64,000 nt of DNA from Pseudomonas haemolytica (GTDB taxonomy: Bacteria; Pseudomonadota; Gammaproteobacteria; Pseudomonadales; Pseudomonadaceae), in assembly GCF_009659625.1 (NCBI RefSeq), contig NZ_VOIW01000008.1, positions 62,001 to 126,000 on the forward strand, read 5' to 3'. The notes beneath the pieces are model-generated. The model saw nothing but the letters and a program-made list of their open reading frames with translations. It was not told the origin of the DNA and ran no database searches. A program made the position numbers and the translations under genes. Position 1 is the stretch's first letter. The number at the start of each line of letters is the position of its first letter. Below, piece by piece: positions 1-9,635 of the stretch.

Positions 1-517
1 TCTGCAATTCCTGCAGGTAATTGCGGAAAATCTGCCCCAGCACCTGGGTAGCCACTTCAAGCTCATCGCGTTGCATGTGCTCGGCGACTTCGTCGGCGGT
101 GTCCAGTGCGTCTTCGGCGCCGTTGACCGCGGCCATTTTCAGCACGATGTACGCCTGGACGTTATTGGCCGGCACGCCTTCGCCGCGAAAGAACATATTG
201 CCCAGCTGGAATTGCGCCTGGGCATGGCCCTGCAACGAGGCTTTCTCGAAGTAGCTCAACGCTTTGTTGAGGTCGAGGGCGGGGTTCTTGCTGTCATGGT
301 AGTACTCGCCCAACTCGTATTGCGCCTGCGCATCCCCATCGTCGGCCTGTTTCTGGCACGCGCTCAGGGCTTCGGCCTGGCTGTCTGGCTGGGTATTGAG
401 GGTGCAACGACCCATCGCTGGGATTAACAACGAGTTGCCGCCTGCCTGGGCATGTGCCAGCAGCGGCTGAAGGAGCAACAGGCAGCCCAGAACCAGGGTG
501 CGGCCGGTGCGTTTCAT
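1..517 (-). CDS. Sel1/tetratricopeptide-repeat exported protein (3' end outside window)
   Basis: The frame opens with an ATG at 517 and runs off the left edge, so only about 172 residues are visible. Residues 1-24 form a signal peptide (MKRTGRTLVLGCLLLLQPL followed by AHA). After it come Sel1-like repeats of the form DAQAQYELGEYYHDSK and HAQAQFQLGNMFFRGEGV, about 36 residues apart, with alanine and glycine at the usual helix-packing positions. Such solenoids bind other proteins, here probably in the periplasm. The partner is unknown. The gene lies downstream of hemL on the same strand but is separated from it by a strong hairpin terminator, so it is probably transcribed separately. Confidence 0.8.
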   Translation of the reverse strand, partial: MKRTGRTLVLGCLLLLQPLLAHAQAGGNSLLIPAMGRCTLNTQPDSQAEALSACQKQADDGDAQAQYELGEYYHDSKNPALDLNKALSYFEKASLQGHAQAQFQLGNMFFRGEGVPANNVQAYIVLKMAAVNGAEDALDTADEVAEHMQRDELEVATQVLGQIFRNYLQELQ

Positions 518-699
518 GGGAATCGACTTACCTCTGACGGGGCACGCGGACCCTCGGGGAGTCCAATAAGCGCGCATTATGAAATAAGCAGGCCTCTGCT
601 TACAAAGTCTTTACTCGTTTTTCTGCTGCTTGGGCAAGTTATCTGCCGGTTTGCAGGACAATTCTCGAAAAATCCAGGAAATCTCTGTAAGCAAAGTAG

Positions 700-729
700 C
701 AAATCTGACGCTGCCCGGGGCAGCGTCAG
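700..729 (-). terminator. Rho-independent terminator after hemL
   Basis: Perfect 11-bp inverted repeat CTGACGCTGCC / GGCAGCGTCAG at 705-715 and 719-729 with a 3-base loop. On the minus strand it is followed by a T-rich tract. It lies 14 bases beyond the hemL stop. Confidence 0.8.
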
Positions 730-742
730 AGGTTGCCGTCAC

Positions 743-2026
743 TTATTTCAGGGCGGCGAAGGCGCGTTCAGCGGCATCGAGGGTCAGTTTCAGCTCAGCA
801 TCGCCATGGGCGATCGAAGTAAAGCCGGCCTCGAAGGCGCTCGGTGCCAGGTACACGCCGCCTTCCAGCATCAGGTGGAAGAAGCGCTTGAACAGGTCGG
901 CATCGCTACCCATCACGTCATCAAAGGTGACGATATCGTCGGCGCCACTGAAGTACAGGCCGAACATACCGCCGGCCTGGGTGGTGACAAACGGGATACC
1001 GGCGGCGTCGGCGCGTTGTTGCAGGCCGTCGAGCAGGCGGGTGGTGTAGTCGGTCAGCTCGGCGTGGAAGCCCGGGCGGCTGATCAGGCGCAGAGTGGTC
1101 AGGCCGGCGGCCATTGCCAGCGGGTTACCTGACAAGGTGCCAGCCTGGTACACCGGGCCCAGCGGCGCGATGTGCTGCATGATTTCGCGCTTGCCGCCAA
1201 AGCAGCCCACCGGCATGCCGCCGCCAATGATCTTGCCGAAGGTGCTCAGGTCCGGCGTGACGCCGTAGTAAGCCTGGGCGCCACCGAGGGCAACGCGGAA
1301 ACCGGTCATCACTTCGTCAAAAATCAGCACCACGCCGTGCTTGTCGCACTGCTCGCGCAGGCCTTCGAGGAAGCCCGGGGCCGGCGGTACGCAGTTCATG
1401 TTGCCGGCCACCGGCTCGACGATGATGCACGCCACGTCCTGGCCGACTTCGCTGAGCATCTGCTCGACGGCGGCAATGTCGTTGAACGGCAGCGTCAGGG
1501 TGTGTTTGGCGAAGGCCGCCGGTACGCCAGCCGAACTCGGTACACCTTGGGTCAGCAGGCCGGAACCGGCTTTCACCAGCAGGCTGTCGGAATGGCCGTG
1601 GTAGCAGCCTTCGAATTTGATGATGCTGTCGCGGCCGGTGAAACCACGGGCCAGGCGGATAGCACTCATGGTGGCCTCGGTGCCGGAGCTGACCATGCGC
1701 ACCATTTCCATCGACGGCACGATGCTGCACACCAGATCGGCCATTTCGGTTTCCATGGCGGTCGGTGCGCCATAGGACAAGCCGTGTTGCAGTTGCTGGC
1801 GCACAGCCTCCAATACATCCGGATGGCTGTGGCCAAGGATCATCGGGCCCCAGGAGCCGACGTAGTCGACGTAGCGCTTGTCATCTTCGTCGGTGACGTA
1901 GGCACCCTCGGCATGCTTGAAGAACAACGGCGTGCCACCCACGCTCTTGAACGCACGCACGGGGGAGTTCACACCACCGGGGATGTGTTTCTGGGCATTG
2001 GCAAACAGGGTTTCGGAACGGGACAT
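743..2026 (-). CDS. hemL: Glutamate-1-semialdehyde 2,1-aminomutase
   Basis: A 427-residue PLP enzyme converting glutamate-1-semialdehyde to 5-aminolevulinate, the committed C5-pathway precursor of haem and other tetrapyrroles in the cytoplasm. It has the normal full length. The phosphate-binding SSGTEATM segment lies at about 113-120, IFDEVMTGFR at about 235-244, and the PLP lysine is Lys265 in FGKIIGGGMPVG. The ATG at 2026 lies 11 bases after the thiE stop, which supports a thiD-thiE-hemL transcription unit. This order is conserved in pseudomonads. Confidence 0.97.
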   Translation of the reverse strand: MSRSETLFANAQKHIPGGVNSPVRAFKSVGGTPLFFKHAEGAYVTDEDDKRYVDYVGSWGPMILGHSHPDVLEAVRQQLQHGLSYGAPTAMETEMADLVCSIVPSMEMVRMVSSGTEATMSAIRLARGFTGRDSIIKFEGCYHGHSDSLLVKAGSGLLTQGVPSSAGVPAAFAKHTLTLPFNDIAAVEQMLSEVGQDVACIIVEPVAGNMNCVPPAPGFLEGLREQCDKHGVVLIFDEVMTGFRVALGGAQAYYGVTPDLSTFGKIIGGGMPVGCFGGKREIMQHIAPLGPVYQAGTLSGNPLAMAAGLTTLRLISRPGFHAELTDYTTRLLDGLQQRADAAGIPFVTTQAGGMFGLYFSGADDIVTFDDVMGSDADLFKRFFHLMLEGGVYLAPSAFEAGFTSIAHGDAELKLTLDAAERAFAALK

Positions 2027-2037
2027 GATCGGGCTCT

Positions 2038-2667
2038 CTAAACTGAATATTTAAGAAGGTCGTTGAAGGCACGGGCGCGGCGCGTGACTTCCTGGGTGGT
2101 CTCGGCGCCGAACAGGCCGTGTACCACCGCCAGCAAGTCGGCCCCGTGGGCCACCAACGGTTCGGCGTTGTCCAGGGTGATGCCGCCGATCACGCAGATC
2201 GGCAGCTGCAGCCGCGTGCGGGCCTGGGCCAGCATTTCAACGGTGGCGGCGGGTGCACCGGGTTTGGTCGTGGAATTGAAGAAGCGGCCGAAGGCAACAT
2301 AGCTGGCGCCTTCCTTGGCGGCCTGTTCGGCCAGTTCGATCTGGTCGTGGCAGGTCGAGCCGATGATCGCATGACGACCCAGCAATGAGCGGGCCGGGGT
2401 CAGTGGGCCGTCGGTCTGGCCCAGGTGTACGCCCACGCCCAGGCGCGCGGCCAGTTCAGCGTCGTCGTTGATGATCAACTGGGTCTTATAGCGTGAACAT
2501 AATTTGTGCAGTTTCTCCGCTTCACGCAGGCGGCGTGCTTCGTCGCTGCTTTTGTCACGGTACTGCAACAGGGTCACGCCACCGTCCAGCGCCGCCTCGA
2601 CGTAGGCGAGGAATTTGCCGGCCAGGAGTTGGCTGTCGGTGATGGCGTAAAGGCCACGTAGTTTCAT
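2038..2667 (-). CDS. thiE: Thiamine-phosphate synthase
   Basis: A 209-residue TIM-barrel enzyme joining HMP pyrophosphate and thiazole phosphate to form thiamine monophosphate. Visible family features are LYAITDSQL at the start, LLQYRDKSS (pyrophosphate-binding region), LIINDDAELA, GVHLGQTD, and the phosphate loop VIGGITLDNA. The length is typical. The start at 2667 (MKLRGLYAITD) gives the standard N-terminus. It sits between thiD (45-base gap) and hemL (11-base gap) on the same strand. Confidence 0.96.
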   Translation of the reverse strand: MKLRGLYAITDSQLLAGKFLAYVEAALDGGVTLLQYRDKSSDEARRLREAEKLHKLCSRYKTQLIINDDAELAARLGVGVHLGQTDGPLTPARSLLGRHAIIGSTCHDQIELAEQAAKEGASYVAFGRFFNSTTKPGAPAATVEMLAQARTRLQLPICVIGGITLDNAEPLVAHGADLLAVVHGLFGAETTQEVTRRARAFNDLLKYSV

Positions 2668-2712
2668 CGGGCAGGTCCCTTGATGTTACGAGCAGGATGT
2701 ACGAGCAGGGTA

Positions 2713-3510
2713 TTACGAGCAGAAATCCAACGGCAGCCGGCGCGGCACAAACTGGCCCTGGCCGAGTTGTTCAGCGTCACGCAGGGTGCGCCAAGTGTAG
2801 TTGAGAGCCGATTGCACGGCGCTGGCCAAGCCCTCGCCCTGTGCGATGCGCCCGGCCAGTGCACTGGCCAAGGTGCAGCCCGAACCGTGATAACTCCCGG
2901 GCAAGCGCTGGCAGGTAAAGGTGCGGCGCGTGCCGTCGCGGCTGTACAGGCGGTTGTGCACTTCGTGCTCGTCACCATGGCCGCCGGTAATCAGCAGGTG
3001 CTTGATGTACGGCAGCAGCTTCTCGGCACATTCGTCCGCCGTGCCGTCAGGCAGTTCGGCCAGGATGCGCGCTTCAGGCAGGTTGGGCGTGGCGATCAAC
3101 GACAGCGGCAGCAAGCGCTCACGCATCGCGTAGCCGACTTCGTCCTTGCCCAGGCTACCGCCGCCGCCGGCGCGCAGCACCGGGTCACAGACCACCGGCA
3201 AGTGCGGGTGCGCCTGCAGCAGTTCGACCACGGTGTCGACCATCGCGGCAGAACCGAGCATGCCCAGCTTGACCGCCGCGACCTCGGAGTCGCCGAGCAC
3301 GGCATTGGCCTGGGCCATTACCCACTCGCGGTCAAGCACGCGGAAATCACTGACATTGACGGTGTTCTGCACGGTCAGGGCGGTGACGGCCGTAGCGGCA
3401 TGGCAGCCCTGGGCGAGCAGGGCTTCGATATCTGCCTGCAAGCCGGCGCCACCACTGGGATCGTGGCCGGAGAGACAGAGGACAACGGGGCGAGAGCTGT
3501 AGATATTCAT
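2713..3510 (-). CDS. thiD: Hydroxymethylpyrimidine/phosphomethylpyrimidine kinase
   Basis: A ribokinase-fold enzyme that phosphorylates HMP and then HMP-P for thiamine synthesis. The ATG at 3510 (MNIYSSRPVVLCLSGHDPSG) is preferred over an upstream in-frame start at 3531, because the family begins a few residues before the LCLSGHDPSGGAGLQAD substrate motif. The C-terminal region has GSGCTLASALAG, the anion-hole/catalytic-Asp region; the catalytic residue appears as Cys-Thr here, as in many ThiD proteins. Length is 265 residues, normal for ThiD. I see no TPP riboswitch elements upstream. Confidence 0.95.
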   Translation of the reverse strand: MNIYSSRPVVLCLSGHDPSGGAGLQADIEALLAQGCHAATAVTALTVQNTVNVSDFRVLDREWVMAQANAVLGDSEVAAVKLGMLGSAAMVDTVVELLQAHPHLPVVCDPVLRAGGGGSLGKDEVGYAMRERLLPLSLIATPNLPEARILAELPDGTADECAEKLLPYIKHLLITGGHGDEHEVHNRLYSRDGTRRTFTCQRLPGSYHGSGCTLASALAGRIAQGEGLASAVQSALNYTWRTLRDAEQLGQGQFVPRRLPLDFCS

Positions 3511-3785
3511 GGTGCGCGAGCTTACCACCAAACGCTTTTTGCGTGGCCGTCTGGCGATGGTTGAAGTGTGCGCCTGGTTACGCTGTTTTTCTGCCGGATG
3601 AAGCCTGTTGGAAATTCGCTGAAAGCGTTGATCTAGAGCCTTTCAAAAAATTATTTCAGTAGTGTCCTATGGCCTTTACTGGCTATGCTAAAGTGCATTC
3701 AAACAACTTACTGTATCGCCGGTGTACGTCTTCTCAAAAGGAATGGGGGCTTTTGACATAACCGGACAGGCCACGCTGGGGCTCT

Positions 3786-6185
3786 ATGCGCTATTTGCTG
3801 ATCTTTATATTGTGCGGGCTGCCGATGCTCGCCAGCGCCGTCGAGTTCAACCAGGACACGCGAAGCCTGCCGCTGGGCCAGGTCATGCAAGTGCTCGAAG
3901 ATCCCACCGACGCCCTCACCATCGCTGATGTCAGTTCCCCCGCCTACGCCGCCCAATTCAAAACCCATGACAAAGCCACCCTCAATGCCGGCTATTCACG
4001 CTCGGTGTTCTGGCTCAAGGTCAACCTGCATTACACCGCCAAAGATCCCCGTGCACCGCGTACCTGGTTCCTTGAACTGGCTTACCCGCCGCTCAATCGT
4101 CTGGACCTGTACCAGAACGACGGCACCGGTACCTACCGGCTGACCGCCCGCACGGGCAGCGCATTGCCTTTTTCCAGCCGGGAAGTGCGCCAGAGCAACT
4201 ACCTGTTCAAGCTCAACTTCGTACCTGACCAGCAACAAACGGTGTTCCTGCGTTTGCAAAGCCAAGGTTCGATCCAGGCCCCATTGACGCTGTGGGCGGG
4301 CACTGCGTACCTGGAAGAACAGCCGCTGCGCCTGTATGTGCTTGGGGCTATTTACGGTGTGTTGTTGGGCATGTTGATCTACAACCTGTTCATTTACCTG
4401 AGCGTACGCGACACCAGCTACCTGTATTACATCCTCTATATCGCGTCGTTCGGCTTGTACCAGCTATCGGTCAATGGGGTCGCGGTGGAGTACTTCTGGC
4501 CGACCAACCCGTGGTGGGCGAATGCGGCGGTGCCGTTCCTGATCGGTTCGGCGGCCTTGTTCGGTAGCCTGTTCGCTCGCAGCTTCCTGCACACCGCGCA
4601 GCACAGTCGCTGGCTCGACCGGGTGCTGCTGGCGCTGGCGGCCTGCGGTGGGCTGGTGATGGCGCTGGCGCTGCTGACCAGCTACGCGGTGGCCCTGCGC
4701 CTGGCCACCGGGCTGGCGCTGGTATTCACCGTGACCATCTTCGTCGCCGCGATCAAGGCCTGGTACTGCGGGCAACGCATGGCGCGCTATTTCATCTTCG
4801 CCTGGACGGCGTTCCTGCTCGGAGGCGTCGTCAATACCCTGATGGTGCTGGGTTACCTGCCGAACGTGTTCCTAACCATGTATGCCAGCCAAATTGGCTC
4901 GGCCGTCGAGGTGGCGCTGCTGTCACTTGCCTTGGCTGATCGCATCAACGGCATGCGCGAGCAGCAGGCGCAGATTCTCTTCGACGCCAGCCAGAAGCTC
5001 GAAGCGCTCAACCAGCAATTGGCCCGCAGTAATCGCCTCAAGGACGAGTTCCTTGCTACGCTGACTCACGAATTGCGGACGCCGATGAACGGTGTGATTG
5101 GCTCTTTGGAGCTGATGCAGACCGTGCCTCTGGGCAATGACCTGGCGCAGTACCAGCAAACCGCCGCCGGTTCGGCACGGGACATGATGCGCATGGTCAA
5201 CGGTATCCTCACCCTGACCGAGCTGCAGGCCGGGCGTCTGGTGGCCCAGCCCCAAGTGTTCAGCCTGCGTGGCACGCTTGATACCTTGCGGCAGCAGTTC
5301 GCCCCCAGCGCCCAAAGCAAAGGCCTGGAATTTTCCATCGACGTTGCGGATGAGCTGCCGGACCGAGTGATCGGCGATGCCGAAAAACTGCTCCAGTGTC
5401 TGGATTGCCTGCTGGACAATGCGTTCAAATTTACCCACGTCGGTGTAGTACGCATGCGAGTGGTCGGTGTGCCCCAAGGGGAGGGCGCATTACACCTGAG
5501 CTTTATTGTCACTGACACCGGTATCGGCTTCGCCTTTCTCGACGAGGCCACGCTGTATCAACGCTTTTTCCAACTCGATGGATCGATGACCCGTGAGTAC
5601 GGAGGCCTGGGCATTGGCCTGGCGATTTGCCGGCAGTTGATCGAATTGTTGGGCGGGCGCCTGACTCATCATTCGGAGCCGCGCAAAGGCAGCCGCTTCC
5701 AGCTGGAAGTAGACGTCAGGCCAGTGCCATCGGAGCTCAAGGCTGGCGGGCAGGCGCTTCAGGCGCAACGTGCGCCCCAGGATTGCACGGTGCTGCTGGT
5801 GGACGAAAACAGCGTCGGTCAGTTGGCCGTGCGTGGCATGCTTCTTAAACTCGGTTACCGGGTCAAAGCCGTGGATAACGGCCCGGCGGCACTGGCCCAG
5901 TTGCAAGGAAATAGCTTCGATGCCGTGCTGCTGGATGTGCCTGAAGGCGGTTTCTCGTTGTGCTGTCAGATTCGCGCTTTGCCTGGGTGTGGTGAGTTAC
6001 CGGTTATCGCCCTGAGCACCTCACCCAATGGGCCGGAACGCGAACGCTGCCATGGCATCGGCATGACCGACCGCCTGGCCAAACCCGTGCGTTTCGACGC
6101 CTTGCAGGCAGTGCTGGAGCGCCGTTTGCTGTGCTCGGCAGAGGGCGAAAGCGCCGAACATTCGGCGGGTATGCCACTTTTTTAA
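3786..6185 (+). CDS. ladS: Hybrid sensor histidine kinase LadS
   Basis: A 799-residue inner-membrane hybrid kinase next to thiD, in the same relative position as P. aeruginosa ladS (PA3974). In order it has a signal peptide (1-18), a periplasmic 7TMR-DISMED2 domain (about 40-170), a seven-helix 7TMR-DISM segment (about 180-385), a coiled coil, HisKA with phospho-acceptor His428 in THELRTPMNG, an HATPase (LLDNAFKFT, DTGIGF, GLGIGLAIC) and a C-terminal receiver. The receiver keeps Asp717 in VLLDVPEGG and a Lys in LAKPV, but its acidic pair is Asp-Glu instead of Asp-Asp. LadS-family kinases feed the GacS/GacA-Rsm pathway, and in P. aeruginosa the DISMED2 domain senses calcium. Function here is inferred from family and synteny. 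The 275-base upstream gap holds no gene. Confidence 0.92.
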   Translation: MRYLLIFILCGLPMLASAVEFNQDTRSLPLGQVMQVLEDPTDALTIADVSSPAYAAQFKTHDKATLNAGYSRSVFWLKVNLHYTAKDPRAPRTWFLELAYPPLNRLDLYQNDGTGTYRLTARTGSALPFSSREVRQSNYLFKLNFVPDQQQTVFLRLQSQGSIQAPLTLWAGTAYLEEQPLRLYVLGAIYGVLLGMLIYNLFIYLSVRDTSYLYYILYIASFGLYQLSVNGVAVEYFWPTNPWWANAAVPFLIGSAALFGSLFARSFLHTAQHSRWLDRVLLALAACGGLVMALALLTSYAVALRLATGLALVFTVTIFVAAIKAWYCGQRMARYFIFAWTAFLLGGVVNTLMVLGYLPNVFLTMYASQIGSAVEVALLSLALADRINGMREQQAQILFDASQKLEALNQQLARSNRLKDEFLATLTHELRTPMNGVIGSLELMQTVPLGNDLAQYQQTAAGSARDMMRMVNGILTLTELQAGRLVAQPQVFSLRGTLDTLRQQFAPSAQSKGLEFSIDVADELPDRVIGDAEKLLQCLDCLLDNAFKFTHVGVVRMRVVGVPQGEGALHLSFIVTDTGIGFAFLDEATLYQRFFQLDGSMTREYGGLGIGLAICRQLIELLGGRLTHHSEPRKGSRFQLEVDVRPVPSELKAGGQALQAQRAPQDCTVLLVDENSVGQLAVRGMLLKLGYRVKAVDNGPAALAQLQGNSFDAVLLDVPEGGFSLCCQIRALPGCGELPVIALSTSPNGPERERCHGIGMTDRLAKPVRFDALQAVLERRLLCSAEGESAEHSAGMPLF

Positions 6186-6253
6186 GGCCGGGGACGGTGC
6201 TTAACTGAGTTTCAGGCCATCATTTCACGCGGCCTTTTTTCAGGAGGCCCGTC

Positions 6254-7906
6254 ATGAACCTGCACCCGTTTGCCGAAACCCACGACGTCACCAACCAGCC
6301 ACCGTCCCTGGACGGCACTAACCTGTATCGCATCGATCTGCCCCTGCAGGAATGGTCGCGCCGCTTCGGCGCTGGCTGGGCCGAATCGCGTATTGATGCC
6401 TACGGCGCGCTGGCGGGTGGGCCACTGATGGAAGCCGGGTTCCTGGCGAACCAGAACAAGCCAGTGTTCAGCAGCCATGATCGTTATGGCCATCGCATCG
6501 ACCTGGTGGAGTTTCACCCGGCCTATCACGAGCTGATGCGCACCGCCGTCGAGCATGGCTTGCCATCGCTGCCGTGGGCTCATTCGCAGTCCGGTGCCCA
6601 TGTGGCGCGTGCGGCGATGACCTACCTGCACAGCCAGGCCGAAGCCGGCACCGGTTGCCCGCTGACCATGACCTTCGCCTGCGTCCCGGCCCTGCGCTTG
6701 CAACCGGACCTGGCGGACCTCTGGCTGCCGAAAATCCTCAATACCCAATATGACCCACGCAACGTCGGCATCGCCCACAAGGCCGGCGCCACCATTGGCA
6801 TGGCCATGACCGAGAAGCAGGGCGGCACCGACGTGCGTGCCAACACCACCCGCGCTTATCCCGTTGGCGCGGGCGGCCCCGGCCAGGCCTATGAACTGGT
6901 GGGCCACAAGTGGTTCTGCTCGGCGCCGATGTGCGATGGCTTCCTGACCCTGGCCCAGACCGACAAGGGCCTGACCTGTTTCCTGCTGCCCCGGCACCGC
7001 CCGGATGACACGCGCAACGAGTTCTATATCCAGCGTTTGAAGAACAAACTCGGCAACTGTTCCAACGCCTCCAGCGAAGTGGAGTTTCGCGGCGCCCTGG
7101 CCTGGATGGTCGGCGAAGAGGGCCGCGGTGTACCGACCATTATCGAAATGGTCGCCATGACCCGTTTCGATTGCATGGTCGGCTCCAGCGCTTTGATGCG
7201 CCAGGCGCTGACCCAGGCCAGCCATCACTGCGCCCACCGCTTGGTCGGTGGCCGCGTGCTCAGCGAACAGCCGCTGATGCAAAATGTCTTGGCCGACCTG
7301 GCCCTGGAAAGCGAAGCGGCCCTGGCCTTGAGCCTGCGTATGGGCCGCGCCCTGGATCATCTTGACGATGAACAGGAGGCCAAGTTCGCCCGGCTGGTCA
7401 CGGCGGTGGGCAAGTATTGGATCTGCAAGCGTGCACCCGCGATGATCAACGAAGCTGCCGAATGCATGGGCGGTGCCGGGTATGTGGAGGACAGCATCCT
7501 GCCGCGCCTTTACCGTGAGGCGCCGGTGAACTCGACGTGGGAAGGTTCCGGTAACGTGCAATGCCTGGACGTGCTGCGCGCGCTGTCAAAAGAACCGGGC
7601 GTGCTGGAGACGCTGTTTGTCGAGCTGGGCGATGGGCACGGCGACAAGCAGTTGGCGCGGCATATCGAACAATTGAAGTCGGCGTTTATGGACACCCAGG
7701 ATATTCAGTACCGGGCACGGCAACTGACCGAGGATATCGCCGTGGCATTGCAGGCCAAGTTGTTACTGGAAGCGGGGAATGCGGCGGTCAGTGATGGGTT
7801 TATCGCCAGCCGGTTGGGTGAATCGTCCGGTCGGGTGTATGGCACCTTGCCGCGTGGGGTGGATGTAGAAGCCATAGTCGCGCGCTCAACCCCGCCATCT
7901 CGCTGA
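6254..7906 (+). CDS. AidB-like acyl-CoA dehydrogenase
   Basis: A 550-residue flavoprotein of the acyl-CoA dehydrogenase superfamily, closest in pattern to the AidB branch. The N-terminus has the AidB-specific layout THDVTNQPP, GTNLYRIDLPL, FHPAYHELM. The FAD-binding part shows MAMTEKQGGTDVRANTT (about 180-195), and the C-terminal part EAAECMGGAGYVED and WEGSGNVQCLDVLRAL, which carry the catalytic-base region of the family. E. coli AidB is a DNA-binding, alkylation-induced protein; whether this homologue acts in repair or in acyl-CoA metabolism cannot be told from sequence. It starts 68 bases after ladS and is syntenic with PA3972. Confidence 0.85.
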   Translation: MNLHPFAETHDVTNQPPSLDGTNLYRIDLPLQEWSRRFGAGWAESRIDAYGALAGGPLMEAGFLANQNKPVFSSHDRYGHRIDLVEFHPAYHELMRTAVEHGLPSLPWAHSQSGAHVARAAMTYLHSQAEAGTGCPLTMTFACVPALRLQPDLADLWLPKILNTQYDPRNVGIAHKAGATIGMAMTEKQGGTDVRANTTRAYPVGAGGPGQAYELVGHKWFCSAPMCDGFLTLAQTDKGLTCFLLPRHRPDDTRNEFYIQRLKNKLGNCSNASSEVEFRGALAWMVGEEGRGVPTIIEMVAMTRFDCMVGSSALMRQALTQASHHCAHRLVGGRVLSEQPLMQNVLADLALESEAALALSLRMGRALDHLDDEQEAKFARLVTAVGKYWICKRAPAMINEAAECMGGAGYVEDSILPRLYREAPVNSTWEGSGNVQCLDVLRALSKEPGVLETLFVELGDGHGDKQLARHIEQLKSAFMDTQDIQYRARQLTEDIAVALQAKLLLEAGNAAVSDGFIASRLGESSGRVYGTLPRGVDVEAIVARSTPPSR

Positions 7907-7921
7907 ATAAACACGGTCAAC

Positions 7922-8010
7922 TGTGGGAGGGGGCTTGCTCCCGATAGCGGTGTGCCAGTCACTGAATCCTTGGCTGACACACTGCTATCGGGAGCAAGCC
8001 CCCTCCCACA
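7922..8010. repeat. REPIN (paired inverted REP sequences)
   Basis: GTGGGAGGGGGCTTGCTCCC is followed, after a spacer of about 40 bases, by its inverted copy GGGAGCAAGCCCCCTCCCAC. The extended arms TCCCGATAGCGG and CTATCGGGA also pair. It lies between the aidB-like gene and amn. Confidence 0.93.
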
Positions 8011-8090
8011 TTTTAAGGTGCATTCCAATCCTGTTGTTTCGGTGAGGCCGGGATACAGGCAAGATAAAGGCCTGCAAGTCAGAACACAGG

Positions 8091-9563
8091 ATGCTTACCG
8101 TGACCGAAGCTTTTGTTGTCGTTCAAACCGCCGAAGAAGCCGTGGACCGGCTGGCGGCCCTGCATGAGCGTGCTACCGGCGCACTCAATCAAGCCCTCAA
8201 GCAATACCTCAAGGACCGCGTCGAGCCCGACGCTGAGCAACGCGCACTGTTTCGCTACCCGGAACTGCGCCTGACCTACCACTGCCACGGTGAAGTCCCA
8301 CAGACCACCCGGGCGTATGCCAAGGTGCAACTGCCGGGCACCTACAGCGTCACCGTGACTCATCCGGCCGCGTTCCGTAAGTACCTGCTCGAGCAACTGG
8401 TGCCGTTGATGCACGACTTCACCGTGACGGTGGAAGTGGGCGTCAGCCAGCAGAACATCCCATACCCCTACGTGGTGGAGCAGGGCGACGAACTGGCTGG
8501 CTCCGGCGTAACCGCCGCGACCCTGGCCCGTGTCTTCCCCAGTACCGACCTGTCCGCCGCCACCGATGGCATTGCCGACGGCCTCTACGATTGGGAAAAC
8601 ACCGACCCGCTGCCCCTGGCGCTGTTCGACGCGGCCCGCGTGGACTTTTCCCTGCGCCGCCTGGTGCACTACACCGGCAGCGACTGGCGCCATGTGCAGC
8701 CGTGGATCCTGCTGACCAACTACCACCGCTATGTTGACCAGTTCATCGTGCATGGCCTGGAGCAACTGCGCAGCGACCCGCGTTTTATCCGCATGGTATT
8801 GCCAGGCAACGTGGTGATCGACAAGAGCATGGACCACGGCGAAGCCTCGGCGATTGCCGCAGGTGTGGTCTGGCACCGCTACCAGATGCCGGCGTATCAC
8901 CTGCAAGCCACCGATGGCCACGGCGTGACCCTGGTGAATATCGGCGTCGGCCCATCCAACGCCAAGAACATCACCGACCACCTGGCCGTACTGCGCCCGC
9001 ATTGCTGGCTGATGATCGGCCACTGTGGCGGCCTGCGCCAATCCCAGACCATCGGTGACTACGTACTGGCTCACGCCTATATGCGCCGTGACGGGATTCT
9101 CGACCGCGTGGTACCGCCGAACATTCCGATCCCGGCCTTGGCCGAGGTGCAGTTGGCACTTCAGCAGGCAGCGGCGAATGTCACAGGCGAGAAAGGCGAA
9201 GAGCTTAAAAAGCGCCTGCGCACCGGCACCGTGCTGACCTACGACGACCGTAACTGGGAACTGCGCTGGGCCCAGGAGCGTCCGTTGATCAACCTGTCCC
9301 GTGCCGTGGCCGTGGACATGGAAAGCGGCACCATCGCCGCCCAGGGGTACCGTCTGCGCGTGCCCTACGGCACTTTGTTATGCGTATCCGATAAACCGTT
9401 GCACAGCGAGATCAAGCTGCCGGGTTCGGCCAACGCGTTCTATGAGCGTGCGGTCAGCCAGCACTTGAAGATCGGCATCGAGGCGGTCGACCTGTTGCGT
9501 ACTGAACTCAACTCGCTGCACTCGCGCAAACTGCGCAGCTTCGACGAGCCACCGTTCCGCTAA
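8091..9563 (+). CDS. amn: AMP nucleosidase
   Basis: A 490-residue cytoplasmic enzyme hydrolysing AMP to adenine and ribose 5-phosphate. Its length matches the long bacterial Amn family, with an N-terminal Amn-specific domain and a C-terminal nucleoside-phosphorylase fold containing VNIGVGPSNAKNITDHLA, MIGHCGGLR and VDMESGTIAAQGYR (the Glu of DMESG binds the ribose). The ATG at 8091 has a poor ribosome-binding site. A GTG at 8100, nine bases after AGG, is an equally good start and would give an N-terminus of MTEAFVV. Synteny with PA3970 supports the name. Confidence 0.93.
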   Translation: MLTVTEAFVVVQTAEEAVDRLAALHERATGALNQALKQYLKDRVEPDAEQRALFRYPELRLTYHCHGEVPQTTRAYAKVQLPGTYSVTVTHPAAFRKYLLEQLVPLMHDFTVTVEVGVSQQNIPYPYVVEQGDELAGSGVTAATLARVFPSTDLSAATDGIADGLYDWENTDPLPLALFDAARVDFSLRRLVHYTGSDWRHVQPWILLTNYHRYVDQFIVHGLEQLRSDPRFIRMVLPGNVVIDKSMDHGEASAIAAGVVWHRYQMPAYHLQATDGHGVTLVNIGVGPSNAKNITDHLAVLRPHCWLMIGHCGGLRQSQTIGDYVLAHAYMRRDGILDRVVPPNIPIPALAEVQLALQQAAANVTGEKGEELKKRLRTGTVLTYDDRNWELRWAQERPLINLSRAVAVDMESGTIAAQGYRLRVPYGTLLCVSDKPLHSEIKLPGSANAFYERAVSQHLKIGIEAVDLLRTELNSLHSRKLRSFDEPPFR

Positions 9564-9635
9564 GCGGTTGGGATGGTCATTTGGCGGTCAGGCCACTAGC
9601 ATTGTCGGTCCTGACCGTTAGATGTTCCTTTTGCC

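Noticed and set aside
2668..3785. TPP riboswitch before thiD or thiE
   Set aside because: No conserved CUGAGA or related thi-box core was seen in the upstream regions.
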